Positions 1 through 10,861 of a stretch of 64,000 nucleotides of DNA are shown one piece after another. A program made the position numbers and the translations under genes. The number at the start of each line of letters is the position of its first letter. Within the stretch, counting starts at the first letter, position 1. The stretch comes from Diphasiastrum complanatum (taxonomy: Eukaryota > Streptophyta > Lycopodiopsida > Lycopodiales > Lycopodiaceae). The notes beneath the pieces were generated by a model. It made no database searches and was not told the origin of the DNA. It saw only the letters and a program-made list of their open reading frames with translations. The stretch covers positions 21,709,605 through 21,773,604 of the forward strand of contig CM055113.1 in NCBI GenBank assembly GCA_029204225.1, given 5' to 3'.

Positions 1-274
1 TCTATTTACAGTAAGTATTCCATTTTTGGTGATATTTGGATGTTTGATCAAGTTCTAGCATGATTTTGCATTGCTTTGTTGATCAAATCTTACTAACCTT
101 TGTTTTGTGAGTTGAACTTGTGGATCAAAAGCATATTTCAGGTCTATTGAAGATCAGAGGCTGAAAAGAAACTATTTTGGATCAGATCATAACACCTAAT
201 CATTTGTGATTGTGAGGCTTGTGCATATTCAATACTAACAATGTTCTTTTCAATCCTATTGTTGACAATCTCCA

Positions 275-1130
275 TTCTTGGATGAACACTCTCCTTAAGT
301 GGATGAAACTTCTCCTTAAGTGGATGACAAATGCTCTTTTGAGTGAGTTGTAATTCTCCTAAAGGCTGAGCAAAGCTCCCATTTGGATGAAAGATCCCCT
401 TTTTTGGGTGAACATATTGTAAGCTCCATTGTGAAGAGCATATTGTAAAGATTGTCATCAATTTTGGCATAAATTTTGGTGTACTTTGTTGAGCATGTAA
501 GTAACTCTCCTTATGTAATTTGATTGGAGCATTTGCTGGAAGGTGTTAACCATTATGCAAGTGTGTTTTCAGGTTCTTAACAGGTTGAGGAACATTCTCA
601 TGTGAAGTGATCTTAGATCTACATCTAAACACCAAGATTTGACAAGATAGTGAAGCTAGTCTTGTGATTCACTAAGTGTGCTCATTCATTCACCTCTAAA
701 TCTTGTATTTATCACTTGCTGGAGTTTATAAACTTTTAGAAGTGTGGTTTACATGTGGTTTTACAGGTTGAATCAATATCTTAGTGTGTTGATCATATGT
801 TGATCAAGTTTGTTCATTACTAGGTAATCTTGGCATCCTAGTTTTGGGTATTTTCTAAGAATGCAAGTAACTCTTCACACCATAACTTGATTTGGTCACT
901 TGCTGGAAAGTTTGAGAGCTTAAGCAAGAGTGTGTTCAGGTTGGTTTGATTTTGTAATCCATTCTTAGTGTGTGCAAAGTGTTGCATGTGTTTCAATCTT
1001 CCTTTCTATGCTTGGAAACCATCTAGGTTCAAGATAGAAGTGTTTTAGGGTCCTAAATCTTCATAGATCTCTTTATCTATCATTTGTTGAGAGAAAAGTG
1101 AGTGCTAAGTGCTTTAGGACAGAACCTAAA
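275..1130 (+). repeat. Degenerate tandem repeats in the untranslated leader of element A
   Basis: A roughly 180-bp pattern recurs: a CACTTGCTGGAG-like core followed by AAGAGTGTG and CAGGTTG, seen near 530-590, 710-770 and 895-945, with a weaker copy near 1070-1120. The intervening stretches also correspond (for example TTAGTGTGTTG and TTAGTGTGTGC). At 275-340 a 20-bp unit reading TGGATGAA then CTCCTTAAG recurs two to three times. The leader also shares a TTGATCAAGTT-type phrase with the 3' end of the LTR. No coding signal is evident on either strand. Repeat copies are diverged, so the array is old relative to the coding region or evolves fast. Confidence 0.6.
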
Positions 1131-1151
1131 AGTTGAAGAAACATTAGAATC

Positions 1152-1976
1152 ATGGCTTCCAATGGTGGGATCATGCTAGAGTCTAGTGAAAGGTTGAGTT
1201 CATCAAACTACTCTACTTGGAAAGTGAGGATGGAGTCCTTACTTGAGTTGAATGAACTCATGGACATAGTTGCAGAAATTGAAGAGAGACCTCTCACACT
1301 TCAAGAGCAACAAAGGTTTGATAAGAAGGCCAAAAGGGCTCTTCATATCATTAAAATGAATGTTACAAATGAACTTCTCAAGGAAGTTGGAAAGTGTCAA
1401 AGTGCAAGTGAGGCATGGAATGCCTTAAAGAAGCTCTTTGAATCAAAGTCCACATCTAGGGTATTGACCCTAAGGAGACAAATATTTTCTAGTAGGCAAA
1501 GAGAGGGTGAAAGTGCTCATGCATTTATCTTGAGAGTTAAGTCCCTAAGTGATGATTTAGCATGCATTGATGAGAACATAAAAGATGGTGAAATAGTCCA
1601 AGTTATGTTGAATGGTTTGCTAAATGAACATGCTAACCTTGTGCAAAGTTTTGCCATTCAAAGAGTCTTGCCAAGTGTGGTTGACTTGCAAGAAATCTTA
1701 TTGGCTGAAGAACATAGGTTGCAATCAAAGCTTGATGGTGCATCCTTGCAAGGTGGAGGTGAAGAGGCTTTCTTCACAAAAGGCAAATTCAAGGGCAAAG
1801 GTAAAGGCAAAGGGAAATGGTCCAAAGGTGGTAACTTTGATCATGATGATCACTCTTCCTCTTCCTCTTCTACTAAGAACAATAAGTCAAAGTTCAAGTG
1901 CTTTTATTGTGGGATAAAAGGTCATTTTGCAAATGAATGTTATAAGAAGAAAAGAGAGCAAGGAGAGAGGCAATGA
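1152..1976 (+). CDS. gag: Copia gag (capsid/nucleocapsid) of element A
   Basis: This 274-residue protein has the copia gag layout: an N-terminal stretch with N-Y-S-T-W-K-V-R-M around residues 18-28 (the DUF4219/UBN2-type capsid domain), a helical capsid domain to about residue 190, a Lys/Gly-rich stretch, and a CCHC zinc knuckle near residue 250 (CFYCGIKGHFANEC). It packages element RNA in cytoplasmic particles. The ATG has a plausible context and is the first in frame after the long leader. It ends at TGA 1974-1976, but the same frame is open afterwards and enters pol 16 codons later, so in most copia elements this would be one continuous gag-pol frame. Confidence 0.93.
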   Translation: MASNGGIMLESSERLSSSNYSTWKVRMESLLELNELMDIVAEIEERPLTLQEQQRFDKKAKRALHIIKMNVTNELLKEVGKCQSASEAWNALKKLFESKSTSRVLTLRRQIFSSRQREGESAHAFILRVKSLSDDLACIDENIKDGEIVQVMLNGLLNEHANLVQSFAIQRVLPSVVDLQEILLAEEHRLQSKLDGASLQGGGEEAFFTKGKFKGKGKGKGKWSKGGNFDHDDHSSSSSSTKNNKSKFKCFYCGIKGHFANECYKKKREQGERQ

Positions 1977-2024
1977 AATCTTACAATAGATGAGGAAGAA
2001 CATAACACATGTGAATCACTTGTT

Positions 2025-5000
2025 ATGACTTCAAGTTTGTTAGCCAACATAGATGATAATGATCCTTGGTGGATTGATAGTGGAGCCTCATCTCACATGA
2101 CAAGACATAAGGAATACTTTACATCCTTATTGTCTTATGAGGGAGAAGGTAACATCATCTACACTGCAAATGATGGTCAATGTGACATCAAAGGCATAGG
2201 CACTATTCCTATTTCCCTTTCAACAAATAGGAAAGCAAATCTTGAAAATGTTTTGTACATTCCTTCAATCACTAAGAATTTGCTTAGTGTAAGTCAAATG
2301 ATTGACAAAGGACTTGATGTGGAGTTCATTGGAGATGCATGTTTGATAAGTAAATGTGGATCCTTGATTGCTCAAGGTAGGAGGCATGGTAAACTTTTCA
2401 AGCTTGATGCATGTGTGATCTCTAATCATGAAGGATGTATGGCTAGGGAGCAATTGACAAACCAAGAAGTTTGGCACAAGAGGTTGGGCCATCCCAACTT
2501 CAAATCTTTGGAGGTAATGGCAAAGAAAGAGCTTGTTCTTGGTCTCCCTAAAAGTCTTGTTGCAAACAATAGTGTTTGTGAACATTGTGCCTTGTCCAAA
2601 TCTCATAGACTTGCTTATTCTAGATCTACTTCTAGATCTAAAGAAGCTTTTCAACTTGTGCATTCTGATATTCATTCTTCTAGTACAACTAGCAATGGTG
2701 GGGCAAAGATGTATGCAACTTTCATTGATGACTTTAGTAGGTATACTTGGATCTATCTTCTTAAAAGTAAGGATGAAGTGTTTGCTGCATTTGTCAAGTT
2801 CAAGAATGAAATGGAAAACCAATTCAATACAAAGATCAAATGCTTAAGATCTGATAATGGAGGGGAATACACCTCAAATAGGTTCAAAGACTTTTGTATA
2901 GCACATGGGATTAAGAGGGAGATGTCTAGTCCTAGGACTCCACAACAGAATGGAGTGGCCGAGAGGAAGAATAGAACCCTTTGTGAATGTGCCAAGGCAA
3001 TGAGACTACATGCTAATCTTGCTAAGTCTTTTTGGGGGGAAGCTTTAGCATGTGCTAACTATCTATGTAATAGATGGACAAGTGCTTCCTTGGATGGTAA
3101 AACTCCTCATGAGGTTCTTTATGGTAGAAGGCCGAGTGTCAAGCATTGTAGGATCTTTGGATGTACATGTTTTGTCAATATCACACTTGATGATAGAACT
3201 AAAGAAGATCCTTCATCAAAGAAGGGTGTGTTTGTTGGCTATAGTGAAGTAAGCAAGGCTTACAAAGTGTACATTCCTTCTACAAAGAAAGTTGTCATAA
3301 GTAGGGATGTCATCTTTCATGAAGAGAATGTTTCCAATGTTGTTGATGTTGATGTTGATGTGCCTACTAATCATCATGATGTGCAAGATGTCTTGGATGA
3401 AGATGGAGATGCCACTCCAAAGCAAACTTCAAGGAATACTCAAAGGCAAAGGGCTAAGCCATCAAGGCTAACCTATGATGAAAAAGGAAAGCAAGTGGTG
3501 GACAACTCTAACTTTGCTTTTCTTACCTCTTTTGATGAACCAACTTGTGTAAGTGAAGCAATTCAAAAGAAGGAATGGATCCAAGCCATGGATCATGAGC
3601 ATCAAGCACTCATCAAAAGCAACACATGGAGGTTGGTAAAGCTTCCAAAGGACAAGAAGGCAATTGGTTGTAAGTGGATCTTCAAGATCAAGACAAATCA
3701 AGATGGATCAATCAACAAGTACAAGGCAAGGTTGGTGGCAAAGGGGTATGCTCAAGAATATGGTATTGACTATGATGAGACCTTTGCACCCGTGGCAAAG
3801 ATGGTAACTATTCGAATCCTAATCTCTCTTGCAACTCTTTATGATTGGGATATGTGGCAAATGGATGTTACTAATGCCTTCTTGAATGGTGATCTTGAAG
3901 AAGATATTTACATGGAGCAACCCGAGGGCTATGTTTCACATGATGAGCCTAATCATGTGTGCTATCTCCAAAAGAGTTTGTATGGGCTAAAGCAAGCACC
4001 AAGGAGTTGGTATGCTAAGCTCAATTCCTTCTTACTTTCTCAAAACTTTGTTATGAGTGAGTATGATCATTCTCTCTACTTTAGATTGAATGAAAATGAT
4101 ATCACTTTACTTTTGATCTATGTTGATGACATTATCTTAAGTGGTGGTAACAATCTAGATATAGATGAAATCAAGATGGCACTCAAAAGAGAGTTTGAAA
4201 TTCAAGATCTTGGTAAACTTCATTATATCTTAGGAATAGAGATTATTAGAACTTCTAAATCTACATTCATATGTCAAGAAAAGTATGTTAACTCTATTCT
4301 AAAAAGGTTTCATATGGAAGATTGTAAAGTTGTTTCTACTCCTATGGAATCAAATGTAAAGCTAACTACAAGAAGTAATGAAAGATCCTTCAAGGACATT
4401 ACTCTCTATAGAAAGCTAATAGGATCTCTTATATGGTTAACCATCACAAGACCTGATCTAAGCTTTGTGGTTGGTAAACTAAGTCAATTTATGCAAGATC
4501 CTAGTGAGGCTCATTGGAAGCTAGGAAAGAGAGTACTTAGATACATCTCGGGATCTAGAGATTTTGGCATCTTGTATGGAGGTACTACACCTAACCTTTG
4601 TGGATTTTCAGATTCAGATTTTGCAGGTGATCAAATGGATAGGAAGTCAAAAAGTGCCTTTGCAATCTATCTTGGAGATGGAGTGGTCTCATGGCTATCA
4701 AAGAAGCAACCAACTATCTCTCTATCTTCCACCGAAGCCGAGTACAAGGCATTAACAACATGCACCAAGGAGATTCTTTGGATCAAGAGGATGTTATTGG
4801 ATCTTCACTTGCTGGAACCAGAGAAGACTCCAATCATACTTTGTGATAACCTTTCAGCCCAAAGCTTGGCAAGCAATCCTGTTTTTCATGCAAGGAGCAA
4901 GCACATTGAGATTGCTCACCATTTTGTGAGAGATCAAGTCATTGCCAAAGAGGTGGAGCTTCAACATGTCTCTTCAAAGGAGTGTGTGGCTGATATCTTC

Positions 5001-5105
5001 ACCAAACCATTGGGAAAGGACCTATATTTAATGCATAGATCTAATCTTGGAATGTGCTCAAAGACTATGTTGAAACTAGCATCCAATGTTGAAGAGGGAG
5101 TGTGA
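2025..5105 (+). CDS. pol: Copia pol polyprotein of element A: protease, integrase, RT, RNase H
   Basis: The polyprotein has 1026 residues in canonical copia order. The protease motif W-I-D-S-G-A-S is near residue 16. The gag-pre-integrase HHCC finger (HKRLGHPN, then CEHC) is near 150-190. The integrase triad is readable as HSDIHS, LRSDNGGEY and PQQNGVAERKN. Then come RT with YVDDIIL and RNase H with FSDSDFAGD, SSTEAEYKAL and LCDNLSAQ. Every catalytic residue I can check is present and there are no stops. The frame equals that of gag, separated by a single TGA; ATG 2025 is merely the first Met after it. The stop codon TGA 5103-5105 lies inside the first bases of the 3' LTR. Confidence 0.93.
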   Translation: MTSSLLANIDDNDPWWIDSGASSHMTRHKEYFTSLLSYEGEGNIIYTANDGQCDIKGIGTIPISLSTNRKANLENVLYIPSITKNLLSVSQMIDKGLDVEFIGDACLISKCGSLIAQGRRHGKLFKLDACVISNHEGCMAREQLTNQEVWHKRLGHPNFKSLEVMAKKELVLGLPKSLVANNSVCEHCALSKSHRLAYSRSTSRSKEAFQLVHSDIHSSSTTSNGGAKMYATFIDDFSRYTWIYLLKSKDEVFAAFVKFKNEMENQFNTKIKCLRSDNGGEYTSNRFKDFCIAHGIKREMSSPRTPQQNGVAERKNRTLCECAKAMRLHANLAKSFWGEALACANYLCNRWTSASLDGKTPHEVLYGRRPSVKHCRIFGCTCFVNITLDDRTKEDPSSKKGVFVGYSEVSKAYKVYIPSTKKVVISRDVIFHEENVSNVVDVDVDVPTNHHDVQDVLDEDGDATPKQTSRNTQRQRAKPSRLTYDEKGKQVVDNSNFAFLTSFDEPTCVSEAIQKKEWIQAMDHEHQALIKSNTWRLVKLPKDKKAIGCKWIFKIKTNQDGSINKYKARLVAKGYAQEYGIDYDETFAPVAKMVTIRILISLATLYDWDMWQMDVTNAFLNGDLEEDIYMEQPEGYVSHDEPNHVCYLQKSLYGLKQAPRSWYAKLNSFLLSQNFVMSEYDHSLYFRLNENDITLLLIYVDDIILSGGNNLDIDEIKMALKREFEIQDLGKLHYILGIEIIRTSKSTFICQEKYVNSILKRFHMEDCKVVSTPMESNVKLTTRSNERSFKDITLYRKLIGSLIWLTITRPDLSFVVGKLSQFMQDPSEAHWKLGKRVLRYISGSRDFGILYGGTTPNLCGFSDSDFAGDQMDRKSKSAFAIYLGDGVVSWLSKKQPTISLSSTEAEYKALTTCTKEILWIKRMLLDLHLLEPEKTPIILCDNLSAQSLASNPVFHARSKHIEIAHHFVRDQVIAKEVELQHVSSKECVADIFTKPLGKDLYLMHRSNLGMCSKTMLKLASNVEEGV

Positions 5106-5755
5106 AAATTGTCAACATTTCCTAGCTAGTTTGAGGCCTAAATTGGCTAAAATTGTAAATAGTTTTGGTTCTGGAGTTTCACACGTGTGAACCAGGCCAC
5201 AATGTTTTTATTTACTGTATTTTTTCAGTATGATGAAGTGTCAAACTTCATACCCTTCAAAATGAGACCATTTTGATGTATTTTGGTCATATAAGCCATT
5301 TTTAGCTATTTTTCCTATATAGGGAATATCTAGGGTCAAGTACCTTCTAGAGAGAGGAGAGAGAGTCATCTTCCTCATCCATAAATAGTAGGGAAGTCGT
5401 GGAGAACAGGTTGGAGAAACCTTTTGTATGCTTCATTGAGATCAATAGATCATTGTCATTGTTTCTTCCTCCATTGAGAGCATTGTTGTGTGTATTGTCT
5501 TCAAGCTATTGTGTATGATCTTAGGTGCTTTCCAAAAGTGATAGGCTGATGTATTATGGACTGTATAATGCTATTTTGGGCCGCACTTGATGTTTATGGA
5601 AGTTTCCATTTGTGATAAATGCTTTTTGATCAAGTTCTTTGCATTCTAGGTAGCATAGAATGTGTTGCCAATTCCTAGCTTATGTAGTTTGGAGTGCAAG
5701 CATTCAAGCCAATGATCTTGGAGTTTAGATCCACTTAGGATCTGTATTTTTCACA
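5101..5755 (+). repeat. 3' LTR of copia element A (655 bp)
   Basis: It starts TGTGAAAATT directly after the purine tract and ends GTATTTTTCACA, giving an inverted terminal repeat TGTGAAAA/TTTTCACA. It contains a CACACGTGTG palindrome near 5181-5190 and a TATA-like CCTATATAGG near 5315-5325. The flank after it is TGCCC (5756-5760), the expected right copy of a 5-bp target duplication; the left copy would be outside the window, so it cannot be confirmed here. Confidence 0.85.
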
Positions 5756-7389
5756 TGCCCTTCAGGTGGAGAACGTATTTTTTCACATGATTAGAACCAG
5801 CAGACTACCTATTAGGTATATCAATGAGTCTGTAGCCTACCTTGTTCAGGAGCCAACGACTGTCGAAGAGGCACTCAGTCAGCTCGATTCCGATGTTTGG
5901 AAAGAAGCTATGGATAAAGAGTATTCATCTCTTATCAAGAACCAGACATGGACGACTATCGAATTACCTGCTAGCAGAAATGTAGTTGATTGCAAATGGA
6001 TTTTCAAAGTCAAGTACAAAGCAAACGGAAGCATCGATAGAAGAAAAGCTCGACTTGTCGCTAGAGGATTTTCTCAAGTATAAAACGTCGATAACATTGA
6101 GACCTTCAGTCAAGTAGTCAAGCATTCTTCCATTCAACTTTTATTATCGTTTGTTGCTGCAGCAGATTTGGAAATACATTAAATGGATGTACAAACAGCA
6201 TATCTCAAGAGAGTTATTGAAGAAGACATTTACATGGTGCAACCCGAAGGGTATATTATCGAAGGTAAATACAATCATGTGTGTAAACTTAATAAAGCAC
6301 TTTATGGCTTGAAGCAATATGTTCGAGCATGGTTTCAAAGGATCAATACTTTCCTCATTGATCACGGCTACACACCAAGCTTCGAATGTTTATTTCAAGA
6401 CAGTGCAACAGTCTTTTATCATTATCACTCTATATGTGGATGACACATTGCTCTTCGGCAACAGTATCGATTTGATAAAAGAAGACAAGACAATGCTATC
6501 TTCTGAATTCGACATGACCGATCTTGGCGAAGCTCATTTATGTCTTGGTTTTTAACTCCACAGAGACAGAATTCAAAAATTGATCTACATTACTCAACAG
6601 AGGTACATCTACAATATGTTAATCAAATACAATCTGGTTAATTGCAAGTTAGCTCTCTCACCAATGGAACCAGGTCTCAAATTGTCAAAGGACCAGTGTC
6701 CTCAAACAATTCAAGAGAAGGAGCAGATGCGTGAGTTTCATTATCATTCGATAATAGGATCTCTTATATACGCAATGATCTGGCCCAGGCCGAGACATAG
6801 TTTTTGCAATCAGCTCTCTAAGTGAGTTTATGACTAACCCTAGTATAACACACTAGAAGGCTCTTATCAAAGTCATGAGATATCTTCGAGCTACTATGGA
6901 CTTTTGCATTTGTTATGGAACAGTTGAGAACGACAAACTCAATCCACTTTTGGATTTACATTCTTCATCAACAATGGTCCTATTTCCTAAAACAGTCACA
7001 AGCAATCTTCGATAGCTCTATTTTCTACATAATCAGAGTATATCGCAGCCTCACAAGCTACAAAGGAAGTAATTTGGTTGAGAAACTTACTTTCAGATAT
7101 CAGTCTGAATCAATATGCTCCGACATTATTATTTTGTGATAATCAAAGTGTCATGGCCTTGTCAGCCAACCCTAGATTTCATTCTAGGAGTAAGCACATT
7201 AAACTTAAGTATCACTATGTCAGAAGCAAAGTTCTCGACAAAGAGGTCAGATTGCAGTACTCTCGAACACAAGATATGACAGCAGATATTTTTACCAAAG
7301 CATTAAGCTTGGATATACACAAAAAGTTCTGTGCAAGTCTAAGTTTAAAGGTCAAGGCATTTGTCATGCCCATGACCGGTCTCGGGTAG
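5756..7389 (+). pseudogene. Copia relic B: broken RT and RNase H
   Basis: Several frames together encode the C-terminal half of a copia pol. The RT start around 5880-6080 shows the W-K-E-A-M-D-K-E-Y block and C-K-W-I-F-K-V-K. The middle reads M-D-V-Q-T-A-Y and ALYGLKQ (about 6183-6340). LYVDDTLLFG lies near 6430. The RNase H end (7078-7389) reads LFCDNQSVMALS and SRSKHIKLKYHYVRSK. Stops at 6081 and near 6180 and several frame shifts make it non-functional. The sequence resembles relic F and element H (shared D-K-E-Y-S-S-L-I-K-N with F). Its left part is missing because element A inserted here. Confidence 0.88.
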
Positions 7390-7868
7390 CGTGTCCACAC
7401 TAGGGACCAGTAAACCAACAACCCATAAGTTAATTGTGACTATAAGGGAATTGGGTCCCTTATGTGTACATGGTCATAATTAATGGTTGTAGGCCTAAAT
7501 ACTTGATGGTGGATTTGTATGGGTTTATCAGTGAGTCATTGGGGAACTGGATGACATAGCCCAAATAGGCTGCAGATGTGTCCAGTGAGGTGTCACAGTG
7601 CATTTCTAGTGGTGCATGGGCCTTGGAGGGTATAAGTATACCTATTGGGCTCTCACTAGTGTATGCTTGATAGCCTGACCAGTGGCAAGATGCTGCTGGT
7701 GTGATGCCATACTCCTCTTTGTGATTGATGCATAGCTTGGGGGCTAGATCCGTTCGATCTAGGTTTGGTTGGGTTGGTTTGTCCACCATTAGATTCCCTT
7801 ATGTTTCTAGTGATTGTCATGCTTAGAATAGGATTCTTGGATTGAGGACTTTATATTGGTATCAGAGC
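7390..7868 (+). repeat. Probable LTR of relic B followed by a tRNA-iMet primer site
   Basis: A non-coding stretch follows the RNase H end and runs directly into TGGTATCAGAGC at 7857-7868, the standard plant copia primer site complementary to initiator-Met tRNA. RNase H on the left and a primer site on the right mean this one LTR sits in a 3' position for one unit and a 5' position for another. I cannot fix the left LTR boundary: no clean purine tract is visible. CTATAAGGGAATTGGG and similar motifs are not diagnostic. Confidence 0.5.
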
Positions 7869-9950
7869 CAATTCTGAACACGTTTTTGCCATTGATTTGT
7901 GTTCAAGAGAAATCTCGAATTGTGGGGATTTTTCCATTGTGTGATATGGAATCTTGACACTTTTTCGAGAATTCAATGGAGTATGCAATGAAGTGGCGAA
8001 AGGTTCGATGTTTATATACTTCATATTGGTTTTCAGGAAGTAAATTTCCGATTTTCAATTCATTTGTGTTGCCGTTTACTTCATTAAGGACACTTTTACA
8101 TTAGCAACGAGATTGATTAGAGGGAATGCTGGTTTTTATGGCTTTTTGTTTATCAAACAATGATTTAGGTGGTTTTGTTGGCTGTCTTTTGTTTTTTTGT
8201 GAGTCAGTTTTAGCTTGAATCAGAGGAAAAGCAAGAAAAGTAGCACAAAAAAGACTAATCATTGGTTGCTAGTCTTGGTGGGTTTTATAGGATTTGCATG
8301 GTGGTTTCTTGATGGTTCATAGGTTATGTTGTAATTTCTTCAAATTAACAATGTTTTGCAGGTTGGAGTAAATCAGTAAAGCCATCTTTGTGATGGTATA
8401 AACTACTGCAGGGCCTATCTTGTGGTAAAGGGATTGTGCAGCTTGCAAATCTGTGTTTTAAAGAAATTTGGGCAGCATATACTCTGTTTTCCAGCCATAA
8501 TAGAACCTGTGCATATGTAAACTTGTAAACAAACGTTGCTTATGCATAAATGAAAGCATGGCAACAGTGTTAGCATTCTACATTGATGAATTATATTCGC
8601 TTTATTAACTGCAATGGGCAACCAAGAATTGGACACTTGTGTCTAGAAATTCTTGGATATATTTTTTTGACCAAGGTAACATTTTTTTGAAAACAGACAC
8701 AGTAAAAAACGGCCCAAAAGCCTAGATGGAAAGACCAAATAGGAACAAAAAAAGTTGTTTCTCAGTGTGCTTGAAACTGTGGGCGTACCAACTCTATTTG
8801 TTAAAACAAAAGAAGCCGGGTCATTCTTTCCCATTTTTAAATCTGTCACTCAAGGCGGGTAAGGATGAATACTATTATCCTTTCAGTGACCGTAAATATT
8901 GTGAAAAGGGGCGGAAGAATGTATGATTTGTAATTATTTTATGAAGTTGGAATTTGTTAATAATTTCCGAGAACTTCATATATTTGTACTTTTTTCCTGA
9001 CACTTTGATCAGAAAGTGGAGGGCCTTTGTGGAAGAAGAACATGTGGTATGGGATGCAGGCAATTTCAAATGGAAATTTGAAACTAACTGGATCAGTTGA
9101 CCATAGTATGGCCGTAAGTCTAGGTGATGCCAAATACTATCGGTCATAAAACGGGTGTTTTGTCGAAAATTTGAGATATTGGTCATGACCCTTTTTTTTT
9201 GGATATCTCAAATTTATAAAACCGGAAACCCGACAAGCTATTTCTTTATAAAGATATATATTGGTGAATTTCTTAACACTCATTAACCCGATTTTTTGTG
9301 ATGATCCGTTGACCATGGAGATGTCACAAAAATGGTTAATGAAACAGTTTTCTAAAATTGTTTTCTCTACTTGAATCTTTGAGTAATCCTTTTCTGATTT
9401 ACGGGTCAATTCTCAAGCTAGGTAATAAAGAAAATCTTTTGTTAAGTCACTGTGTTGGGACATCATTGGTATTTGCTTACAATGATGCAACACTTCTTTG
9501 GCTTTCAGGATTTCTGTGGATCTCTTCTTTGACTCTTCTCCTAGGCAAATCTCGAATGATTTGCACCCCTTGGAAACTCGTGGCATTTTCTATTGAAAAA
9601 GGAGATAAGTAGGAAAAAAGTGAGTTATCAAGGAGAAACATCGGCCAAAGATTCCAAGAGGAATCTGTTATATCGATGATGGACCTGTTTCTTTAATTAG
9701 AAACGATAGGATATTTGGATATTACAGAAATCCTTTACGGATTATAGTTGATACCAGGTTTGAAGATTTAAGGTGGGAAAAAATTAGAAAACACTCTTGT
9801 GGTAGAAAGGTGGCTGATAACAAGTCCGATTGTTTTGTGTCAGAACTATGGAATTCTATTGCAAGATGAATATTTGTTGAAACATGCTCCTTGTGAGAAG
9901 AAGTCAACTTGATCTTAGTGTGGACTGAGATCTTTGGGTTGATGCAAGGG
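7869..9950. other. Unassigned non-coding DNA
   Basis: After the primer site the first few hundred bases could be the leader of a further copia unit, but no gag is recognisable. Frames are short and broken on both strands. I see no RNA gene or clear repeat in it. Confidence 0.5.
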
Positions 9951-9957
9951 AAGAAAT

Positions 9958-10242
9958 TCATGCTAGCAATATATTCTTTTTGAGTGAATCTCTAGTTGGG
10001 ATTTTTGTTAGTAGCACTCTTTGAGAAACGCTCTCCGTAATGAAATTTGGTTTGGTAACTAGCATACTACCGTCCATAGGCAATCCTAAGGCATGACAGT
10101 AAAACCCCTCTGTGATTATAATCTCTTGATTGCGGACAGTTGTGAAAATATGTCCTTCCTCTGTTTCACCCAAGTTGCGGATCAGCTCATAACAAAGATC
10201 AGTAAGAATAACTGATGGATTGAATTGAAGAAGACCTTCAAT
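9958..10242 (-). pseudogene. Unrecognised open frame of about 95 codons
   Basis: Reading leftward from just after a TGA near 10243, the minus strand stays open for about 95 codons to 9958. The composition looks protein-like: a C-Y-E-L-I-R-N-L-G-E segment, then T-V-R-N-Q, G-F-Y-C-H-A-L-G-L-P, and a C-terminal P-T-R-D-S-L-K-K. An internal ATG is at 10173. I do not recognise a family. It lies just downstream of gypsy relic G1 on the same strand, so it may be part of that element, a captured fragment, or a host pseudogene. Confidence 0.3.
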
Positions 10243-10499
10243 TCACGCGCGAACAACTAGTGGTTGTAAGATTGGTAATACTGGCTTTGGATGTGTCTTG
10301 AATACGATTGCCATAGTGCTTGCAAATGTAAACGATGGCAGACAAGAGCTTGATCGCAACAATTCGCAATTTCGGAGAGCAAGAGTGATGGAAAATGGTA
10401 GCGACAACAACTGAAGTGTTTGAGGTTCTAGGCGTATTGATGATATTTTGGCGGATTGGACTACCATTAAATGGAAGCGTGTCCTTCATTTTGAAGGTA

Positions 10500-10859
10500 C
10501 ATACTAAATAATAAAGTGTCTAGTCCAAAAAAAAACAAAAATAAATAAATAAACAAAATGCAGGAATGCTTCGCTTGGTAAGCTTATTTCTTCCTTCGTT
10601 AAAATGCGAAAAATGCGAAGGTGTCAGAAGGTAAAATCCCAAAAAATGCGAAGGTAAGTGTCGCAATTTCCGTATTGGTAAACTTACTAAATACACCATA
10701 TTCCAATATAGTGTCGGGTTTTTCGCAAAATATAAATTTACCGAAGGTCTCTGCTTTTTTGCAATACAAACAATTGCAACATGCTTCGGCATTTTCGCAA
10801 AAAAAAAAACAATAATTGGACAAAAAATGACGGACTTCAAAAACTGATGTATCAGACAT
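10500..10859 (-). repeat. Probable 3' LTR or 3' untranslated part of G1, TGCGAA-rich
   Basis: This AT-rich stretch downstream of the pol remnant is dense in the motifs AATGCGAA, TTCGCA and GACACTT. The same short motifs recur in the LTRs of element H and relic F. No coding frame is credible. The LTR ends cannot be defined because the matching 5' LTR is too diverged to align by eye. Confidence 0.35.
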
Positions 10860-10861
10860 TA

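Larger units (their letters stand above)
1..5755 (+). mobile_element. Ty1/copia LTR retrotransposon A, nearly intact, 5' LTR off-window
   Basis: The segment reads leader, gag, pol, polypurine tract (GAAGAGGGAG, 5091-5100) and 3' LTR. Domain order protease-integrase-RT-RNase H defines Ty1/copia. No primer-binding site lies between position 1 and gag, so the 5' LTR and primer site must be upstream of the window and the leader exceeds 1.1 kb. Pol has no internal stop; the only coding lesion is one in-frame TGA between gag and pol. The LTR ends are TGTGAAAA and TTTTTCACA, and immediately beyond the right end lies the middle of another copia pol (relic B), so A inserted into B. Its gag resembles those of elements C and E, so the three form one superfamily, with A the youngest-looking. 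Confidence 0.9.

Noticed and set aside
144..470. 108-codon minus-strand frame with H-P-L-K-E repeats at the left edge
   Set aside because: It comes from short direct repeats in the leader of element A and has no protein-like features beyond them.
275..1130. CRISPR-like array in the leader repeats
   Set aside because: Units are degenerate, long and adjacent without uniform spacers, and this is a plant genome.
1..1151. 5' LTR of element A inside the window
   Set aside because: No copy of the LTR end (GTATTTTTCACA) and no primer site are found here, so it must be upstream.
2265..2822. 185-codon minus-strand frame within pol of element A
   Set aside because: It overlaps the protease-integrase region, whose plus-strand motifs are clear; it is a shadow frame.
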